A DNA stretch of 14,725 nucleotides, taken from positions 1 through 14,725 of the forward strand of contig QANA01000012.1 in NCBI GenBank assembly GCA_003149735.1. Reading direction: 5' to 3'. The translations under genes and the position numbers were made by a program. The notes beneath the pieces were generated by a model. It made no database searches. It was not told the origin of the DNA and saw nothing but the letters and a program-made list of their open reading frames with translations. Below are positions 1 through 8,263 of the stretch, piece by piece (position 1 is the first letter of the stretch; the number at the start of each line of letters is the position of its first letter). Source of the stretch: Clostridiales bacterium (lineage in GTDB: Bacteria; Bacillota_A; Clostridia; Christensenellales; Christensenellaceae).

Positions 1-542
1 GTATAAATATCCACATCAGGATGTGCCTCCTGCAGAGCCTTAATTCCTTCCGGCGCAGATACCAGGCACATAAACTTGATATTCTTTCCGCCCCGCTGCT
101 TAATCAGCGTAATTGCGTCAATCGCGCTTCCACCTGTTGCCAGCATGGGATCCACTACAATCATTTCTCTATTTTCAATTCCCTGGGGAAGCTTGCAATA
201 ATATTCTACCGGCTTATGTGTTACCGGATCACGATAGAGACCGATATGCCCCACCTTTGCTGCCGGAACCAATCGATGCAGACCATTTACCATACCAATT
301 CCTGCCCGCAGAATCGGAACAATGACCAGCGCTTTACCGGCAATCATATGCTGCGTTGTCTCACAGATAGGCGTCTTGATTGTAACTTCCATGAGGGGCA
401 AATCTCTCGTCACCTCATATGCCATAAACATGGCGATTTCATCCAACAGTTCTCTAAAATCCTTGCTGCTCGTTTCCTCTTTCCGCATGAGAGTGAGCTT
501 ATGCTGAATCATCGGGTGATCTATTACGTGTAGCTGGCTCAT
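1..542 (-). CDS. upp: Uracil phosphoribosyltransferase (3' end cut by window edge)
   Basis: Cytosolic pyrimidine salvage enzyme: uracil plus PRPP gives UMP and pyrophosphate. My translation from the ATG at 542 starts [20 protein letters not shown], as UPRTs do. It carries the conserved PILRAGIGM segment and the PRPP-binding segment [12 protein letters not shown]. About 180 of the roughly 209 residues usual for the family are present; the rest, including the uracil-binding C-terminus, lies left of position 1. A GGAGG motif sits 7-8 bases upstream of the ATG. The gene follows rpiB by 21 bp with no terminator between them, so it is probably the distal gene of the yqhQ-to-upp run. Nothing looks broken; the truncation is only the window edge. 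Confidence 0.96.
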   Translation of the reverse strand, partial: MSQLHVIDHPMIQHKLTLMRKEETSSKDFRELLDEIAMFMAYEVTRDLPLMEVTIKTPICETTQHMIAGKALVIVPILRAGIGMVNGLHRLVPAAKVGHIGLYRDPVTHKPVEYYCKLPQGIENREMIVVDPMLATGGSAIDAITLIKQRGGKNIKFMCLVSAPEGIKALQEAHPDVDIY

Positions 543-563
543 CGTTTTTCCTCCGCCTCTTTT

Positions 564-1022
564 TTATTTATTATATTTTTTTTCGATTTCCGTAATTTTA
601 TCAATCCGGCGCTGATGTCTCTGTTCATAAGAGAAATCCGTATTCAGGAATTTATCTACGATCATAATCGCCAGCCCTGCGCCCATAGTTCTTCCCCCCA
701 GGGCTATCATATTGGCATCATTATGTTCTCTGGTCATCTGCGCGCTGTAAACATCGGAAAGCATAGCGCAGCGGATACCCGGCACTTTATTGGCAGAAAT
801 GCCGATACCAATTCCCGTGCCGCAGATTACGATACCACGGTCAGCCTCTTTATTCTTTACCGCTTCCGCCACTGTCAGCCCAATATCCGGATAATCTACA
901 GAAGCAGTGCTATAGGTACCATAATCATGGTATGAATATCCTTTTTCCTTGAAATATTCAATAATCTCATTTTTCAATTCTACACCGCCATGATCTGAAC
1001 CAATTGCTATTTTCATATTCAT
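564..1022 (-). CDS. rpiB: Ribose-5-phosphate isomerase B (RpiB/LacAB family)
   Basis: Interconverts ribose 5-phosphate and ribulose 5-phosphate in the non-oxidative pentose phosphate pathway, in the cytosol. The 152-residue length is normal. The N-terminus KIAIGSDHGG holds the conserved Asp-His pair (residues 10-11). The catalytic Cys is residue 67 in VICGTGIGIGISANK, and the REHNDAN segment follows at about residue 100. Galactose-6-phosphate isomerase subunits LacA/LacB belong to the same family, but the setting beside upp, tsaC and prfA and the absence of a partner subunit favour RpiB. Two in-frame ATGs are 6 bases apart (1022 and 1016); an AAAGGG motif about 8 bases before the first favours 1022. 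It lies 31 bp after the phosphatase gene in the same run. Confidence 0.94.
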   Translation of the reverse strand: MNMKIAIGSDHGGVELKNEIIEYFKEKGYSYHDYGTYSTASVDYPDIGLTVAEAVKNKEADRGIVICGTGIGIGISANKVPGIRCAMLSDVYSAQMTREHNDANMIALGGRTMGAGLAIMIVDKFLNTDFSYEQRHQRRIDKITEIEKKYNK

Positions 1023-1053
1023 ATTCCATTCCCTTTCTTCTTTTCTTATCTGT

Positions 1054-1545
1054 TTATTCGTGGAGATTTTCCAATTCCTCTACCAGTTTATCAATACAGA
1101 ATTTAATTTCTGCCGCACAGGAGCGGTAAGTCTCCAAATCCTCGCCATATGGATCTTCGATATTATAGTACTCCTCATTTTCCTTCTCGGCACTGTCTTT
1201 ACAAGCAAAGCTCTTAAGCGGCAGCATTTTATCTGCAGCTTCCGGAAACATTACCTGCATTTGTTCCAGGCCATAGGTATCCATTGTCAGAATCATATCC
1301 GCCCAATCAACCAGTTCCTGATCAACCTGTTTGGAACGATGCCGATCAATATTAAATCCCAATTCTTTCATTACCGTCTTTGCATGCGCAGCCGGTTCAC
1401 TGCCATCAAAGGCAAAAGTTCCTGCAGAATCCGTCTTTATTGTTCCGTCCAATATATCGCTTTCGTCTACTGCGCCATCCAGCATTGCCTCCGCCATAGG
1501 GCTTCTGCACGTATTACCCGTGCATACCAGCAATATGTTTTTCAA
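1054..1545 (-). CDS. ywlE: Low-molecular-weight phosphatase, probable protein-arginine phosphatase, TTG start
   Basis: 163-residue low-molecular-weight phosphatase fold. The P-loop CTGNTCRS gives nucleophile Cys8 and Arg14 (CX5R), and the general acid is probably Asp131 in EDPYGED. P-loop residue 12 is Thr, where tyrosine phosphatases of this family usually have Ile or another bulky residue. In B. subtilis YwlE this Thr is known to select phospho-arginine, so I infer protein-arginine phosphatase activity. I place the start at a TTG (1545) because an AAGGAGG motif lies exactly 6 bases before it. The upstream in-frame ATG (1566) would put that motif inside the coding sequence and has no ribosome-binding site of its own. 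The gene overlaps the end of tsaC by 32 bases, suggesting coupled translation. The partner kinase McsB is not in the window. Confidence 0.88.
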   Translation of the reverse strand: MKNILLVCTGNTCRSPMAEAMLDGAVDESDILDGTIKTDSAGTFAFDGSEPAAHAKTVMKELGFNIDRHRSKQVDQELVDWADMILTMDTYGLEQMQVMFPEAADKMLPLKSFACKDSAEKENEEYYNIEDPYGEDLETYRSCAAEIKFCIDKLVEELENLHE

Positions 1546-2599
1546 TTTCGTCCTCCTTATCGGCATTCACCACGTCAAATCCTGCTGCCCGAATGATTCG
1601 GTTAGCTATCGCCAAACCGATTCCCGTATGTTCCACTCCCTCAAAATAAATAGAGTCTATACCTTGTTTATCAGCTTCCCGTAAAGCGGAAAACAGCAAA
1701 CGCGCGACATCTTCCGGTGTATCACCCAGGCTGCGCACCCTACGCCCGCCATATACGGCAGCGCGATCTGCTGCGCAGAACACACATGGCTTTCTTGCTG
1801 ATTTTTCCTCTTTATCATACATGGATTTTACAGCATTTGCAATAGCTTCTCCACTACCCTCTACAATACAGACCTTTGCTTTGGGAGAATAGTGTTTATA
1901 CATCATACCCGGCGAGGGGGCATTTTCGCCCGGTGCCACGCCATGCAATACTGCATGAGAAATTTCCACAATGCCTGCTTCTTTTTCGATCATTTCTGCA
2001 GTAATTCCACCCGGGCGCAATATTACCGGAATCTCTCCGGTCACCTGACACACAGTTGATTCCAATCCCACGCGACAGGGCCCGCCATCCAATATCACCG
2101 GTACCTTTCCTTCAAAATCATCCAGACATTGCTGAGCCGTTGTCGTGCTGGGCAACCCGGATAAATTCGCGCTGGGAGCCACTACAATTTTTCCGCTTCT
2201 GTGCAGCATTTCCCGCGCATACAGGTTAGAAGGCATACGCACCGCAATGGTATCCAAGCCACCGGAAACACAGTTAGGCAAAACTCCTTTGCTATGCAAT
2301 ACAATCGTAAAAGGTCCCGGCCAAAATGCACGCATCAGCTTTTCTGCCAACGGCGAAATTTGATCTGCAATTTCTCTTACTTGCGAAAAATCCCAGATAT
2401 GTGCAATCAGCGGATTGTTGGAAGGGCGCCCTTTCACTTCATAAATTTTTGATACCGCCTGCGCGTTTGCGGCGTCTGCTCCAATTCCATAAACCGTTTC
2501 TGTCGGAAAAATCACCAGTTCGCCCCGTGCAAGCGTTTCACTGGCGACTGACATCGCCTGTTCAAACTGCGTTTTCAAATCATAAACCGTCGTATCCAT
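1514..2599 (-). CDS. tsaC: L-threonylcarbamoyladenylate synthase, Sua5/YwlC type
   Basis: Makes threonylcarbamoyl-AMP from Thr, bicarbonate and ATP, the first step of t6A37 modification in ANN-decoding tRNAs. At 361 residues it is the long Sua5/YwlC form, not the short TsaC form of about 190. The N-terminal YrdC domain shows PTETVYGIG (32-40), KGRPSNNPL (56-64) and a later SANLSG. A linker containing PGMMYKHYSPKA leads into the smaller C-terminal Sua5 domain (about 240-361). It starts two bases after the prfA stop, so coupled translation is likely, and its 3' end overlaps the ywlE start. Partners TsaB, TsaD and TsaE are not in the window. In B. subtilis the orthologue ywlC sits in a comparable neighbourhood. 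Confidence 0.95.
   Translation of the reverse strand: MDTTVYDLKTQFEQAMSVASETLARGELVIFPTETVYGIGADAANAQAVSKIYEVKGRPSNNPLIAHIWDFSQVREIADQISPLAEKLMRAFWPGPFTIVLHSKGVLPNCVSGGLDTIAVRMPSNLYAREMLHRSGKIVVAPSANLSGLPSTTTAQQCLDDFEGKVPVILDGGPCRVGLESTVCQVTGEIPVILRPGGITAEMIEKEAGIVEISHAVLHGVAPGENAPSPGMMYKHYSPKAKVCIVEGSGEAIANAVKSMYDKEEKSARKPCVFCAADRAAVYGGRRVRSLGDTPEDVARLLFSALREADKQGIDSIYFEGVEHTGIGLAIANRIIRAAGFDVVNADKEDEIEKHIAGMHG
1552..1558 (-). promoter_or_regulatory. Consensus Shine-Dalgarno that fixes the TTG start of ywlE
   Basis: AAGGAGG on the minus strand, 6 bases from TTG 1545 and embedded in the last codons of tsaC. It is the strongest argument that ywlE starts at TTG rather than at the ATG at 1566. 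Confidence 0.8.
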
Positions 2600-2601
2600 T
2601 T

Positions 2602-3672
2602 TTATGCCTGCATCTCCTTCAGATGTGCTTCCTTACCTGCATAAATCAACGCTTCAATGATTTCATCCATATCGCCATCCAAAAATGCATCCAATTTATA
2701 AATCGTGATGCCAACTCTATGGTCCGTTACCCTGCCCTGAGGAAAATTATAGGTGCGAATACGTTCGCTGCGATCTCCACTGCCAATCTGGTTTTTGCGG
2801 TTTTGTGCATGCTCAGCATCAGCCGCCTTTTTCATCAGGTCGTACAGACGGCTGTATAAAACTTTCATTGCCTTTTCTTTATTTTTCAACTGAGATTTTT
2901 CATCCTGGCAGGTAACAATCATGCCTGTTGGCAGATGTGTCACCCGCACAGCAGAGTCCGTCGTATTGACCGACTGGCCACCATGCCCGCTTGCATGAAA
3001 TACATCTATACGCACATCGTTTGGGCCAATCTGCACATCTACTTCCTCCGCTTCCGGCAGTACAGCTACCGTCGCAGCCGAGGTATGAATACGCCCTTGC
3101 GTTTCCGTCTCGGGGACACGCTGCACCCGATGTACCCCACTTTCATATTTCAATCGCGAAAAAGCACCTTTTCCGGCAACCGAAAGAATTATTTCCTTAA
3201 CGCCACCCAATTCCGTATAATTGGAAGAAAGAATTTCCATGGAAAAACCGTGCCGTTCTGCATAACGGGTATACATCCGCAGCAAATCTGCTCCAAATAA
3301 AGCCGCTTCTTCTCCTCCGGTTCCCGCACGAATTTCCAAAATGACGTTTTTTTCGTCATTGGGATCTTTAGGAATCAACAGTATCTTTAACTCTTCTTCC
3401 ATTGCAGACAGCTCTTCTCTCAGTTCTTCCGCTTCCTGCCCGGCCATCAGGCGAAGTTCCCGATCCGGTTCCTGTGCCATCATTTCTTCCAGATCTTCCA
3501 TTTCCCGGCATTTGCTCAGATACTGTTCGTATTTATGCACCGCCTCTTCCAGTTCGGCATGCTCTTTCATCAGTTTCCGCCACTGTTCCTGATTGGCAAT
3601 CACTTCCGGCTTGGCAATTTCTTCCGAAAGTGCTTCATATCTTGCTTTCCATGCTTCCAGTTTTTCAAACAT
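2602..3672 (-). CDS. prfA: Peptide chain release factor 1
   Basis: Releases the finished peptide at UAA and UAG codons on the ribosome. 356 residues, the usual RF1 length. The order is a helical N-terminal domain (1-100), the stop-codon reading loop PET (187-189, the RF1 PxT motif; RF2 would have SPF) and [16 protein letters not shown] with the catalytic GGQ at 231-233. A longer reading frame runs to 3864, but homology begins at MFEKLEAW, and an AGGAG motif stands 9-10 bases before the ATG at 3672, so I use that start. The extra upstream codons overlap prmC in another frame. It lies 16 bp after prmC, whose product methylates the GGQ glutamine. Confidence 0.97.
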   Translation of the reverse strand: MFEKLEAWKARYEALSEEIAKPEVIANQEQWRKLMKEHAELEEAVHKYEQYLSKCREMEDLEEMMAQEPDRELRLMAGQEAEELREELSAMEEELKILLIPKDPNDEKNVILEIRAGTGGEEAALFGADLLRMYTRYAERHGFSMEILSSNYTELGGVKEIILSVAGKGAFSRLKYESGVHRVQRVPETETQGRIHTSAATVAVLPEAEEVDVQIGPNDVRIDVFHASGHGGQSVNTTDSAVRVTHLPTGMIVTCQDEKSQLKNKEKAMKVLYSRLYDLMKKAADAEHAQNRKNQIGSGDRSERIRTYNFPQGRVTDHRVGITIYKLDAFLDGDMDEIIEALIYAGKEAHLKEMQA

Positions 3673-3688
3673 TCTGTTTTTACTCCTA

Positions 3689-4534
3689 TCAGCGCAGCCA
3701 TCGTGCCCAGACAATGCGATCCAGCCCGGCATAATCCTGCCGAATCTCAATTTCAGCAAATCCTTGTTCTGACAGCAACGTGCGCACTGCTTCACCCTGA
3801 TCGTAACCGATCTCCTGTACCAGATATCCACCTGATCGCAAATATGCGGGAGCCTGCATTGCAATTCTGCGATAAAACATCAGTCCATCAGTACCTCCCC
3901 GCAATGCCAGTGCAGGTTCATACTGCCGCACGCTGTATTCCAACCCGGCATAAGCCGCATCGTCAATATACGGAGGGTTTGCTGTTATCATATCATATTT
4001 ACCCTGCACATTCAAAAAAAGATCGGATTGCACTACCTGCAAAGCTACCTTTTGCCTGTGTGCATTTTCGCGAGCCGTTTCCACCGCGCTCATGCTGATA
4101 TCTGCAGCATATACACAAGCCTTGCTGAACTTTGCAATTGAAACCGCAATACAACCGGAACCGGTACAGATATCCAATACCCGTTCCAAATGCTCCTGCT
4201 TGATTTTTTCAATTGCCTGTTCGCAGAGTAATTCTGTCTCCTGCCGCGGAATCAAAACGCCGGGCCCTACCCGGAAAGGCAGCCCCATAAAATACCGCTC
4301 ACCCAAAATATAGGCAAGCGGCTCTCCCTTTTCCCGGCGTTGCAGAATTTTCTGCAGTTTCTGCTCGTGTTCGACGCTCAGTAATTCATTCCCCTGCAGA
4401 TACAGCTCACTCAAAGGAACTTCCAGCAAAAAGGTCAGCGCATAACGCGCTTCTGCCACAGCCTCCCGCTCCTCTAAGCCTATTTTTCTCAGACCACAGG
4501 ACAATTCATGCAGCATTTCAAGCCTGCTCTTCAT
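3689..4534 (-). CDS. prmC: Release factor N5-glutamine methyltransferase
   Basis: SAM-dependent methylation of the Gln in the GGQ motif of release factors, which speeds peptide release. 281 residues, a normal length. There is a helical N-terminal domain (1-75), the family stretch [10 protein letters not shown] (78-87) and IPRQETE, the SAM-binding loop DICTGSGC (121-128) and the catalytic NPPY (186-189). The gene sits directly before its substrate gene prfA, the usual Firmicutes order. Its first 17 bases overlap the end of the DUF1385 gene. GGAGG lies 12 bases upstream of ATG 4534; a second in-frame ATG six codons in (4516) is a possible alternative start. Confidence 0.95.
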   Translation of the reverse strand: MKSRLEMLHELSCGLRKIGLEEREAVAEARYALTFLLEVPLSELYLQGNELLSVEHEQKLQKILQRREKGEPLAYILGERYFMGLPFRVGPGVLIPRQETELLCEQAIEKIKQEHLERVLDICTGSGCIAVSIAKFSKACVYAADISMSAVETARENAHRQKVALQVVQSDLFLNVQGKYDMITANPPYIDDAAYAGLEYSVRQYEPALALRGGTDGLMFYRRIAMQAPAYLRSGGYLVQEIGYDQGEAVRTLLSEQGFAEIEIRQDYAGLDRIVWARWLR

Positions 4535-5531
4535 TATCCTGCCTTTCCTCCGGCTCTTCTGCCTGTTGCGCCTGCATTATGCTTTCGGCCGCAAAAGCCT
4601 GCCGCATCTGTTCTATTTCTTCCGGGCTTTTTTCCCCTAACGCCGCTTCAAAAGCAACAATTGCCACTTGAATCATCTCTTCATCCGGCTCAGCCGTTGT
4701 CAGCCGCTGCAATTGCATGCCCGGCCAGCGCAGAGCACGCACCAGAATATGATTCCCTTTTGCCAGCAATTTAAGCACTTCGTAGGAGACTCCCGCAATC
4801 ACCGGAAGCAACAATAACTTAATGGCCATGCGCAGCAACATGCTGTTTCCCCATGGGAAACAGGAATAAATTACCGTCGACAACACCATTACCAGCAACA
4901 AATAGCTGGTTCCGCAGCGAGGATGCAGCCGTTTTTGCGGCTTTACGTTCTCCACTGTCAACGGCAAATCATTTTCATAGCAGAAAATTGTCTTATGCTC
5001 TGCCCCATGATAGCGGAACACCGTCTTGATATCCGGCAGAAGTGAAACGACCAACATGTATCCCAAAAAAATCAGGATACGGATGCCTCCATCAATCAAA
5101 TTAATTAAAAAACTGCTTTTTATGCTTCCCTTAATCAGATTGGTAATCAAGGTAGGCAAGACAAAAAACAATCCTACTGCCATCACCAAAGCTATCACTA
5201 CTGCAAAAAACATCATAATGTCTTCCGCCGACTTTCCCGTTTTCTTGGCAATTGCTTTTTCCATTTTGGATGGTTCGTATTCTTCCTCATCCAAACCGAC
5301 CATTTTTGCCGATTCGGTCAGCACCGATACGCCATTTACCATCATCTCAATAAAGGAAAATACTCCACGAATAATCGGGATTTTATAAAATATCGAGGTA
5401 TGTTCCTTATTTTTCCATATTTTAAGATCAATTTCGCCAGATGGTTTGCGGACTGCCAGTGCGCTTTTCTCTACAGAGCGCATCATGATGCCGTCCATCA
5501 CACCCTGCCCGCCAATTGTACATTTTTTCAT
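4518..5531 (-). CDS. yqhQ: DUF1385 membrane protein, YqhQ family (function unknown)
   Basis: Integral membrane protein of about 337 residues with no established biochemical role that I can state. Family signatures visible: the N-terminal IGGQGVMDGIMMRS, RYHGAEHKTIFCYE and HPRCGTSYLL in the middle, and near the end a WPGMQLQRLTTAEPDEEMIQ segment. About four hydrophobic stretches lie between residues 110 and 260. The C-terminus is an acidic, Glu/Gln-rich tail. The frame is open upstream to 5600, but that extension runs through a terminator hairpin. GGAG nine bases before ATG 5531 makes that the best start; ATG 5546 is the alternative. It is the first gene of the prmC-prfA-tsaC run, a common Clostridia arrangement. 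Confidence 0.88.
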   Translation of the reverse strand: MKKCTIGGQGVMDGIMMRSVEKSALAVRKPSGEIDLKIWKNKEHTSIFYKIPIIRGVFSFIEMMVNGVSVLTESAKMVGLDEEEYEPSKMEKAIAKKTGKSAEDIMMFFAVVIALVMAVGLFFVLPTLITNLIKGSIKSSFLINLIDGGIRILIFLGYMLVVSLLPDIKTVFRYHGAEHKTIFCYENDLPLTVENVKPQKRLHPRCGTSYLLLVMVLSTVIYSCFPWGNSMLLRMAIKLLLLPVIAGVSYEVLKLLAKGNHILVRALRWPGMQLQRLTTAEPDEEMIQVAIVAFEAALGEKSPEEIEQMRQAFAAESIMQAQQAEEPEERQDNEEQA

Positions 5532-5560
5532 TTTTAATTTCTCCATACCTATTTTTTGTA

Positions 5561-5595
5561 TAAAAAAACAGACCGACAGGCGGTCTATTTTTTTA
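5561..5595. terminator. Bidirectional intrinsic terminator between rpmE and yqhQ
   Basis: Stem AGACCG (5570-5575) / CGGTCT (5581-5586) with a 5-base loop, flanked by seven A on the left and seven T on the right. On either strand the hairpin is followed by a T run. It begins about 5 bases after the rpmE stop codon, so on the minus strand it should end the rpmE transcript or attenuate reading into yqhQ. Confidence 0.8.
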
Positions 5596-5599
5596 CACA

Positions 5600-5800
5600 T
5601 TAATCTATTCCGTATCTCTTCTTGAAACGGTCTACACGCCCACCTGTATCAACGAGCTTCTGTTTACCCGTGAAGAACGGATGGCACTTGGAGCATACGT
5701 CTACCTTCATCTCTTTTTTCACGGAGCCGGTTACAAAGGTTTCTCCACACGCGCACTTCACGACGCATTCTCCGTACTGAGGATGTATATCAGGCTTCAT
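5600..5800 (-). CDS. rpmE: 50S ribosomal protein L31, zinc-binding (C+) type
   Basis: 66-residue ribosomal large-subunit protein at the 30S/50S bridge. It starts [20 protein letters not shown] and has a four-Cys zinc site: Cys16 and Cys18 (CACG) and Cys36 and Cys39 (CSKCH), the zinc-containing L31 form. The [22 protein letters not shown] tail is typical. AGAGGTG seven bases before the ATG is a good ribosome-binding site. It has its own sigma-A-like promoter and a terminator right after its stop, so it can be transcribed as a single gene although it lies just downstream of rho, its usual neighbour. A 5' leader of about 30 nt leaves little room for a structured autoregulatory element. Confidence 0.97.
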   Translation of the reverse strand: MKPDIHPQYGECVVKCACGETFVTGSVKKEMKVDVCSKCHPFFTGKQKLVDTGGRVDRFKKRYGID

Positions 5801-5837
5801 AAGTATTCACCTCTTCCTTTTAAAGTAAGCATAAAAT

Positions 5838-5865
5838 AGTATACCATATTTCCGTCATATTGCAA
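5838..5865 (-). promoter_or_regulatory. Sigma-A promoter of rpmE
   Basis: On the minus strand, -35 TTGCAA (5865-5860), a 16-base spacer, -10 TATACT (5843-5838). It lies between the rho stop (5887) and the rpmE ATG (5800), giving a leader of about 30 nt. Confidence 0.7.
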
Positions 5866-5886
5866 GTGATTTTTATGAAAAATCGT

Positions 5887-7335
5887 TCAATATCTGGAAT
5901 TATTCATTTTATATCCCTGTTTTTCCCAGGCACGTTGCCAATCCTGCAGACGTTGCAGAAATTCTTCATTGCTTTTCGTATGCGCCAGCATAGAAATCAT
6001 CTGTTCCGTACCATCAGCTGCATCGCCCATAGAAAGTACACGCCGCATTGTCCACATTCCTTCCAACTCTTCTGCACTGAGCAGCATTTCTTCCCGCCGT
6101 GTGCCCGATTTTGCCAGATCCAACGCCGGAAAAATCCTTTTTTCAGAGAGCTTACGATCCAGATGCAATTCCATATTGCCGGTTCCTTTAAACTCTTCAA
6201 AAATAATATCGTCCATCCGGCTGCCCGTCTCTACCAAAGCAGTGGCAATGATCGTCAGGCTACCACCACCCTCAATATTGCGGGCGGCACCAAAAAAGCG
6301 TTTGGGTTTATATAACGCACTGGGATCCAACCCTCCTGAAAGTGTACGCCCGGAGGGTGGCACAGTCAGGTTATACGCGCGCACCAATCGCGTAATACTA
6401 TCCAGCAAGATTACCACATTTTTCCCGTGCTCGACCAACCGCTTGGCTCGCTCAATTACCATTTCGGAAACGCGCGTATGATTTTCCGGGCGTTCATCAA
6501 ATGTAGAATAAATGACATCCCCCCGAATTGAGCGCTGCATATCCGTCACTTCTTCCGGGCGTTCGTCAATCAGCAGCACCAGCATTTCCGTATCCGGATA
6601 GTTTTCCGTAATCCGATTGGCAATTTTTTTAAGGATCGTTGTTTTTCCCGCTTTGGGTGGCGCTACAATCAAGCCTCTTTGCCCCATTCCAATCGGAGCC
6701 ACCAAATCAATCAAACGAATTGAAAGATCCGTATCTCTCTGGGCATATTCCAAGGTATACCGCTTTTCCGGGAAAATCGGTGTCAAATCCTCAAAATTCG
6801 GCCTGTTGAAGCACTCTCTTACAGGGCACCCGTTAATTGTATCCACATACAACATAGCCAGCAACCGATCTGCGTCTTTGGGCGGGCGCGTTTTTCCGCA
6901 AATCTTATCTCCCGGGCGCAATCCCAGCTTGCGAATCTGCATCATGGAAACATAAACATCTTTACTGCCCGGCAAGTAATTTTCATTCCGCAAAAAACCG
7001 TATCCCTCCGGGTGGATTTCCAATATGCCTTCTGCATCCGGGCCTCCCTGCCCTTTGACCGATTCGCTGTTTTTTTCGCCTTTCTTTTTTTTCTGGCGAT
7101 GCCCTTCCTGAGGAGAAGTCTGCGTTTCTTCCTCTTCCTGCGGCAGCGGTGCGTTTTCTGCCGGCGCTTCAGAATCCGGCATTTCAGAATCTGGCACAGA
7201 TGCTTCGTTATGCAGCGATACCAGTTTGCGAATCAATTGTTCTTTTCGATAAGTAGTCACAGACTTGACCCCGGCCAATCTCGCAATTTCTCGCAGATCT
7301 GCCAGTGTTTTTTGGGAAAGAGTCTCCAAATCCAT
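5887..7335 (-). CDS. rho: Transcription termination factor Rho
   Basis: Hexameric RNA-dependent ATPase and translocase that ends transcription. 482 residues from the start chosen here. A Rho_N/SAP-like helical domain (1-43) is followed by a low-complexity Pro/Glu/Gln then Lys-rich linker (44-102). Next is the cold-shock-like primary RNA-binding domain (EGYGFLRNENY, 110-120), then the motor domain with Walker A APPKAGKT (225-232), Walker B MLVLLIDE (251-258), LLDSITR (310-316) and the SGGLDP segment. The reading frame extends to 7365 with several ATGs. ATG 7335 has GGAG 6-7 bases upstream and begins the recognisable domain, so I prefer it. rpmE follows, as in many Firmicutes. The charged insertion explains the length beyond the roughly 420 residues of E. 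coli Rho. Confidence 0.96.
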   Translation of the reverse strand: MDLETLSQKTLADLREIARLAGVKSVTTYRKEQLIRKLVSLHNEASVPDSEMPDSEAPAENAPLPQEEEETQTSPQEGHRQKKKKGEKNSESVKGQGGPDAEGILEIHPEGYGFLRNENYLPGSKDVYVSMMQIRKLGLRPGDKICGKTRPPKDADRLLAMLYVDTINGCPVRECFNRPNFEDLTPIFPEKRYTLEYAQRDTDLSIRLIDLVAPIGMGQRGLIVAPPKAGKTTILKKIANRITENYPDTEMLVLLIDERPEEVTDMQRSIRGDVIYSTFDERPENHTRVSEMVIERAKRLVEHGKNVVILLDSITRLVRAYNLTVPPSGRTLSGGLDPSALYKPKRFFGAARNIEGGGSLTIIATALVETGSRMDDIIFEEFKGTGNMELHLDRKLSEKRIFPALDLAKSGTRREEMLLSAEELEGMWTMRRVLSMGDAADGTEQMISMLAHTKSNEEFLQRLQDWQRAWEKQGYKMNNSRY

Positions 7336-7454
7336 ATTCATCTCCATATTCAGACGAATGCACATAAAATGCCATCCATCATTGGTTCGAATTTATTTTT
7401 TATTTTTATCGGGAAAATTAGGAATCAAAAAAAAATGGAAAATAAGATATGTTT

Positions 7455-7483
7455 ATTATGAAAGCTTCCTCCGCACTTGTCAA
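7455..7483 (-). promoter_or_regulatory. Sigma-A promoter of rho
   Basis: On the minus strand, -35 TTGACA (7483-7478), a spacer of exactly 17 bases, -10 CATAAT (7460-7455). The predicted start near 7448 leaves a leader of about 110 nt before the rho ATG, rich in T and A. Confidence 0.8.
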
Positions 7484-7529
7484 GGGATTCGCCCTGTTTC
7501 GTGTTTTCTTGTCGTTTTTCCTGTTCAAG

Positions 7530-7560
7530 TAAAAGCCGGGCATTAAATGCCCGGCTTTTA
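7530..7560 (-). terminator. Intrinsic terminator after the UPF0173/DUF1934 operon
   Basis: Perfect inverted repeat, AAAAGCCGGGCATT (7531-7544) against AATGCCCGGCTTTT (7546-7559). In practice the loop is about 5 bases and the core stem is GC-rich, flanked by A and T runs. On the minus strand it lies 18 bases past the stop of the metallo-hydrolase gene and ends in TTTT. It separates that operon from the rho promoter. Confidence 0.8.
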
Positions 7561-7577
7561 CATTTTTTATTCGTCGT

Positions 7578-8237
7578 TTAGATTTCTGCCGACATACTAT
7601 TATCCATTACAATTACTCTTGTGCGTTTCTTCTTATCGGCAGCTGTATATTCAAATTGATTTTTGCCCAACGCAGAGCGATCAAAATATCCTTTAATGGC
7701 TTCATCAAAATGATACAACCGCGCAATTTCCACATGCAGTCCCGGTGTTTTGTAATGCATCGGCAAAATGATATTGGGCTCTATAGATTTACATATTTCA
7801 AAAGCCTGTTGCGCATCAATGGTATAATTGCCGCCTACGGGAATCATCAGTATATCTGTCCCCATCAGCTGATTATACAAAGCTTCATCCGGCATATGCC
7901 CCAGATCGCCCAGATGCGTGATCGTCAGTCCTTCTGCTGTTACTTTAAAAATAATATTCTTTCCACGCTTTGCTCCAAAAGCATCATCATGATAGCTTGG
8001 AATTCCTTTAATCTTTATGCCGTCCAATTCAAAGCTGCCCTCCGCATCAAAAATGCGGAAATCTCCTGTGAGGCATTCCACCGCATTATGGTCGTAATGA
8101 CTATGGCTGACGAATACCATATCTGCCGAAATTTCCGGCATCTGATAGCCAATATCCCCAAAAGGATCGAATACCAGCGTTTTCCCACTCTCCAATGTTA
8201 TTTTAAAGCACGCATGTGCAATCCATTGAATAATCAT
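7578..8237 (-). CDS. UPF0173 metal-dependent hydrolase (metallo-beta-lactamase fold, YtkL-like)
   Basis: 219-residue cytosolic protein of the UPF0173 family, one of the smallest metallo-beta-lactamase-fold groups. The physiological substrate is not known to me. It begins MIIQWIAHACFKI. The metal-binding HSHYDH motif (HxHxDH) is at residues 45-50, with further ligand candidates in GIPSYHD, HLGDLGHMPD and LPMHYKTPG. The frame opens six codons earlier, but AGGAGG five bases before ATG 8237 settles the start. It follows the DUF1934 gene by 26 bp and is followed by a terminator, so the two form a short operon. The substrate cannot be predicted from the sequence. Confidence 0.9.
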   Translation of the reverse strand: MIIQWIAHACFKITLESGKTLVFDPFGDIGYQMPEISADMVFVSHSHYDHNAVECLTGDFRIFDAEGSFELDGIKIKGIPSYHDDAFGAKRGKNIIFKVTAEGLTITHLGDLGHMPDEALYNQLMGTDILMIPVGGNYTIDAQQAFEICKSIEPNIILPMHYKTPGLHVEIARLYHFDEAIKGYFDRSALGKNQFEYTAADKKKRTRVIVMDNSMSAEI

Positions 8238-8263
8238 GTTTTCCTCCTGTCTCAACCGCTCTC

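Noticed and set aside
21..533. Plus-strand frame of 170 codons over upp
   Set aside because: Antisense shadow of upp: the minus strand gives a clear UPRT with PRPP motif and ribosome-binding site, while the plus frame has no family signature.
3673..3864. 64-codon N-terminal extension of prfA
   Set aside because: It overlaps prmC in another frame and has no RF1 homology; AGGAG before ATG 3672 gives the correct start.
5801..5886. Structured L31 leader for autoregulation
   Set aside because: The predicted leader is only about 30 nt and shows no stable helix.
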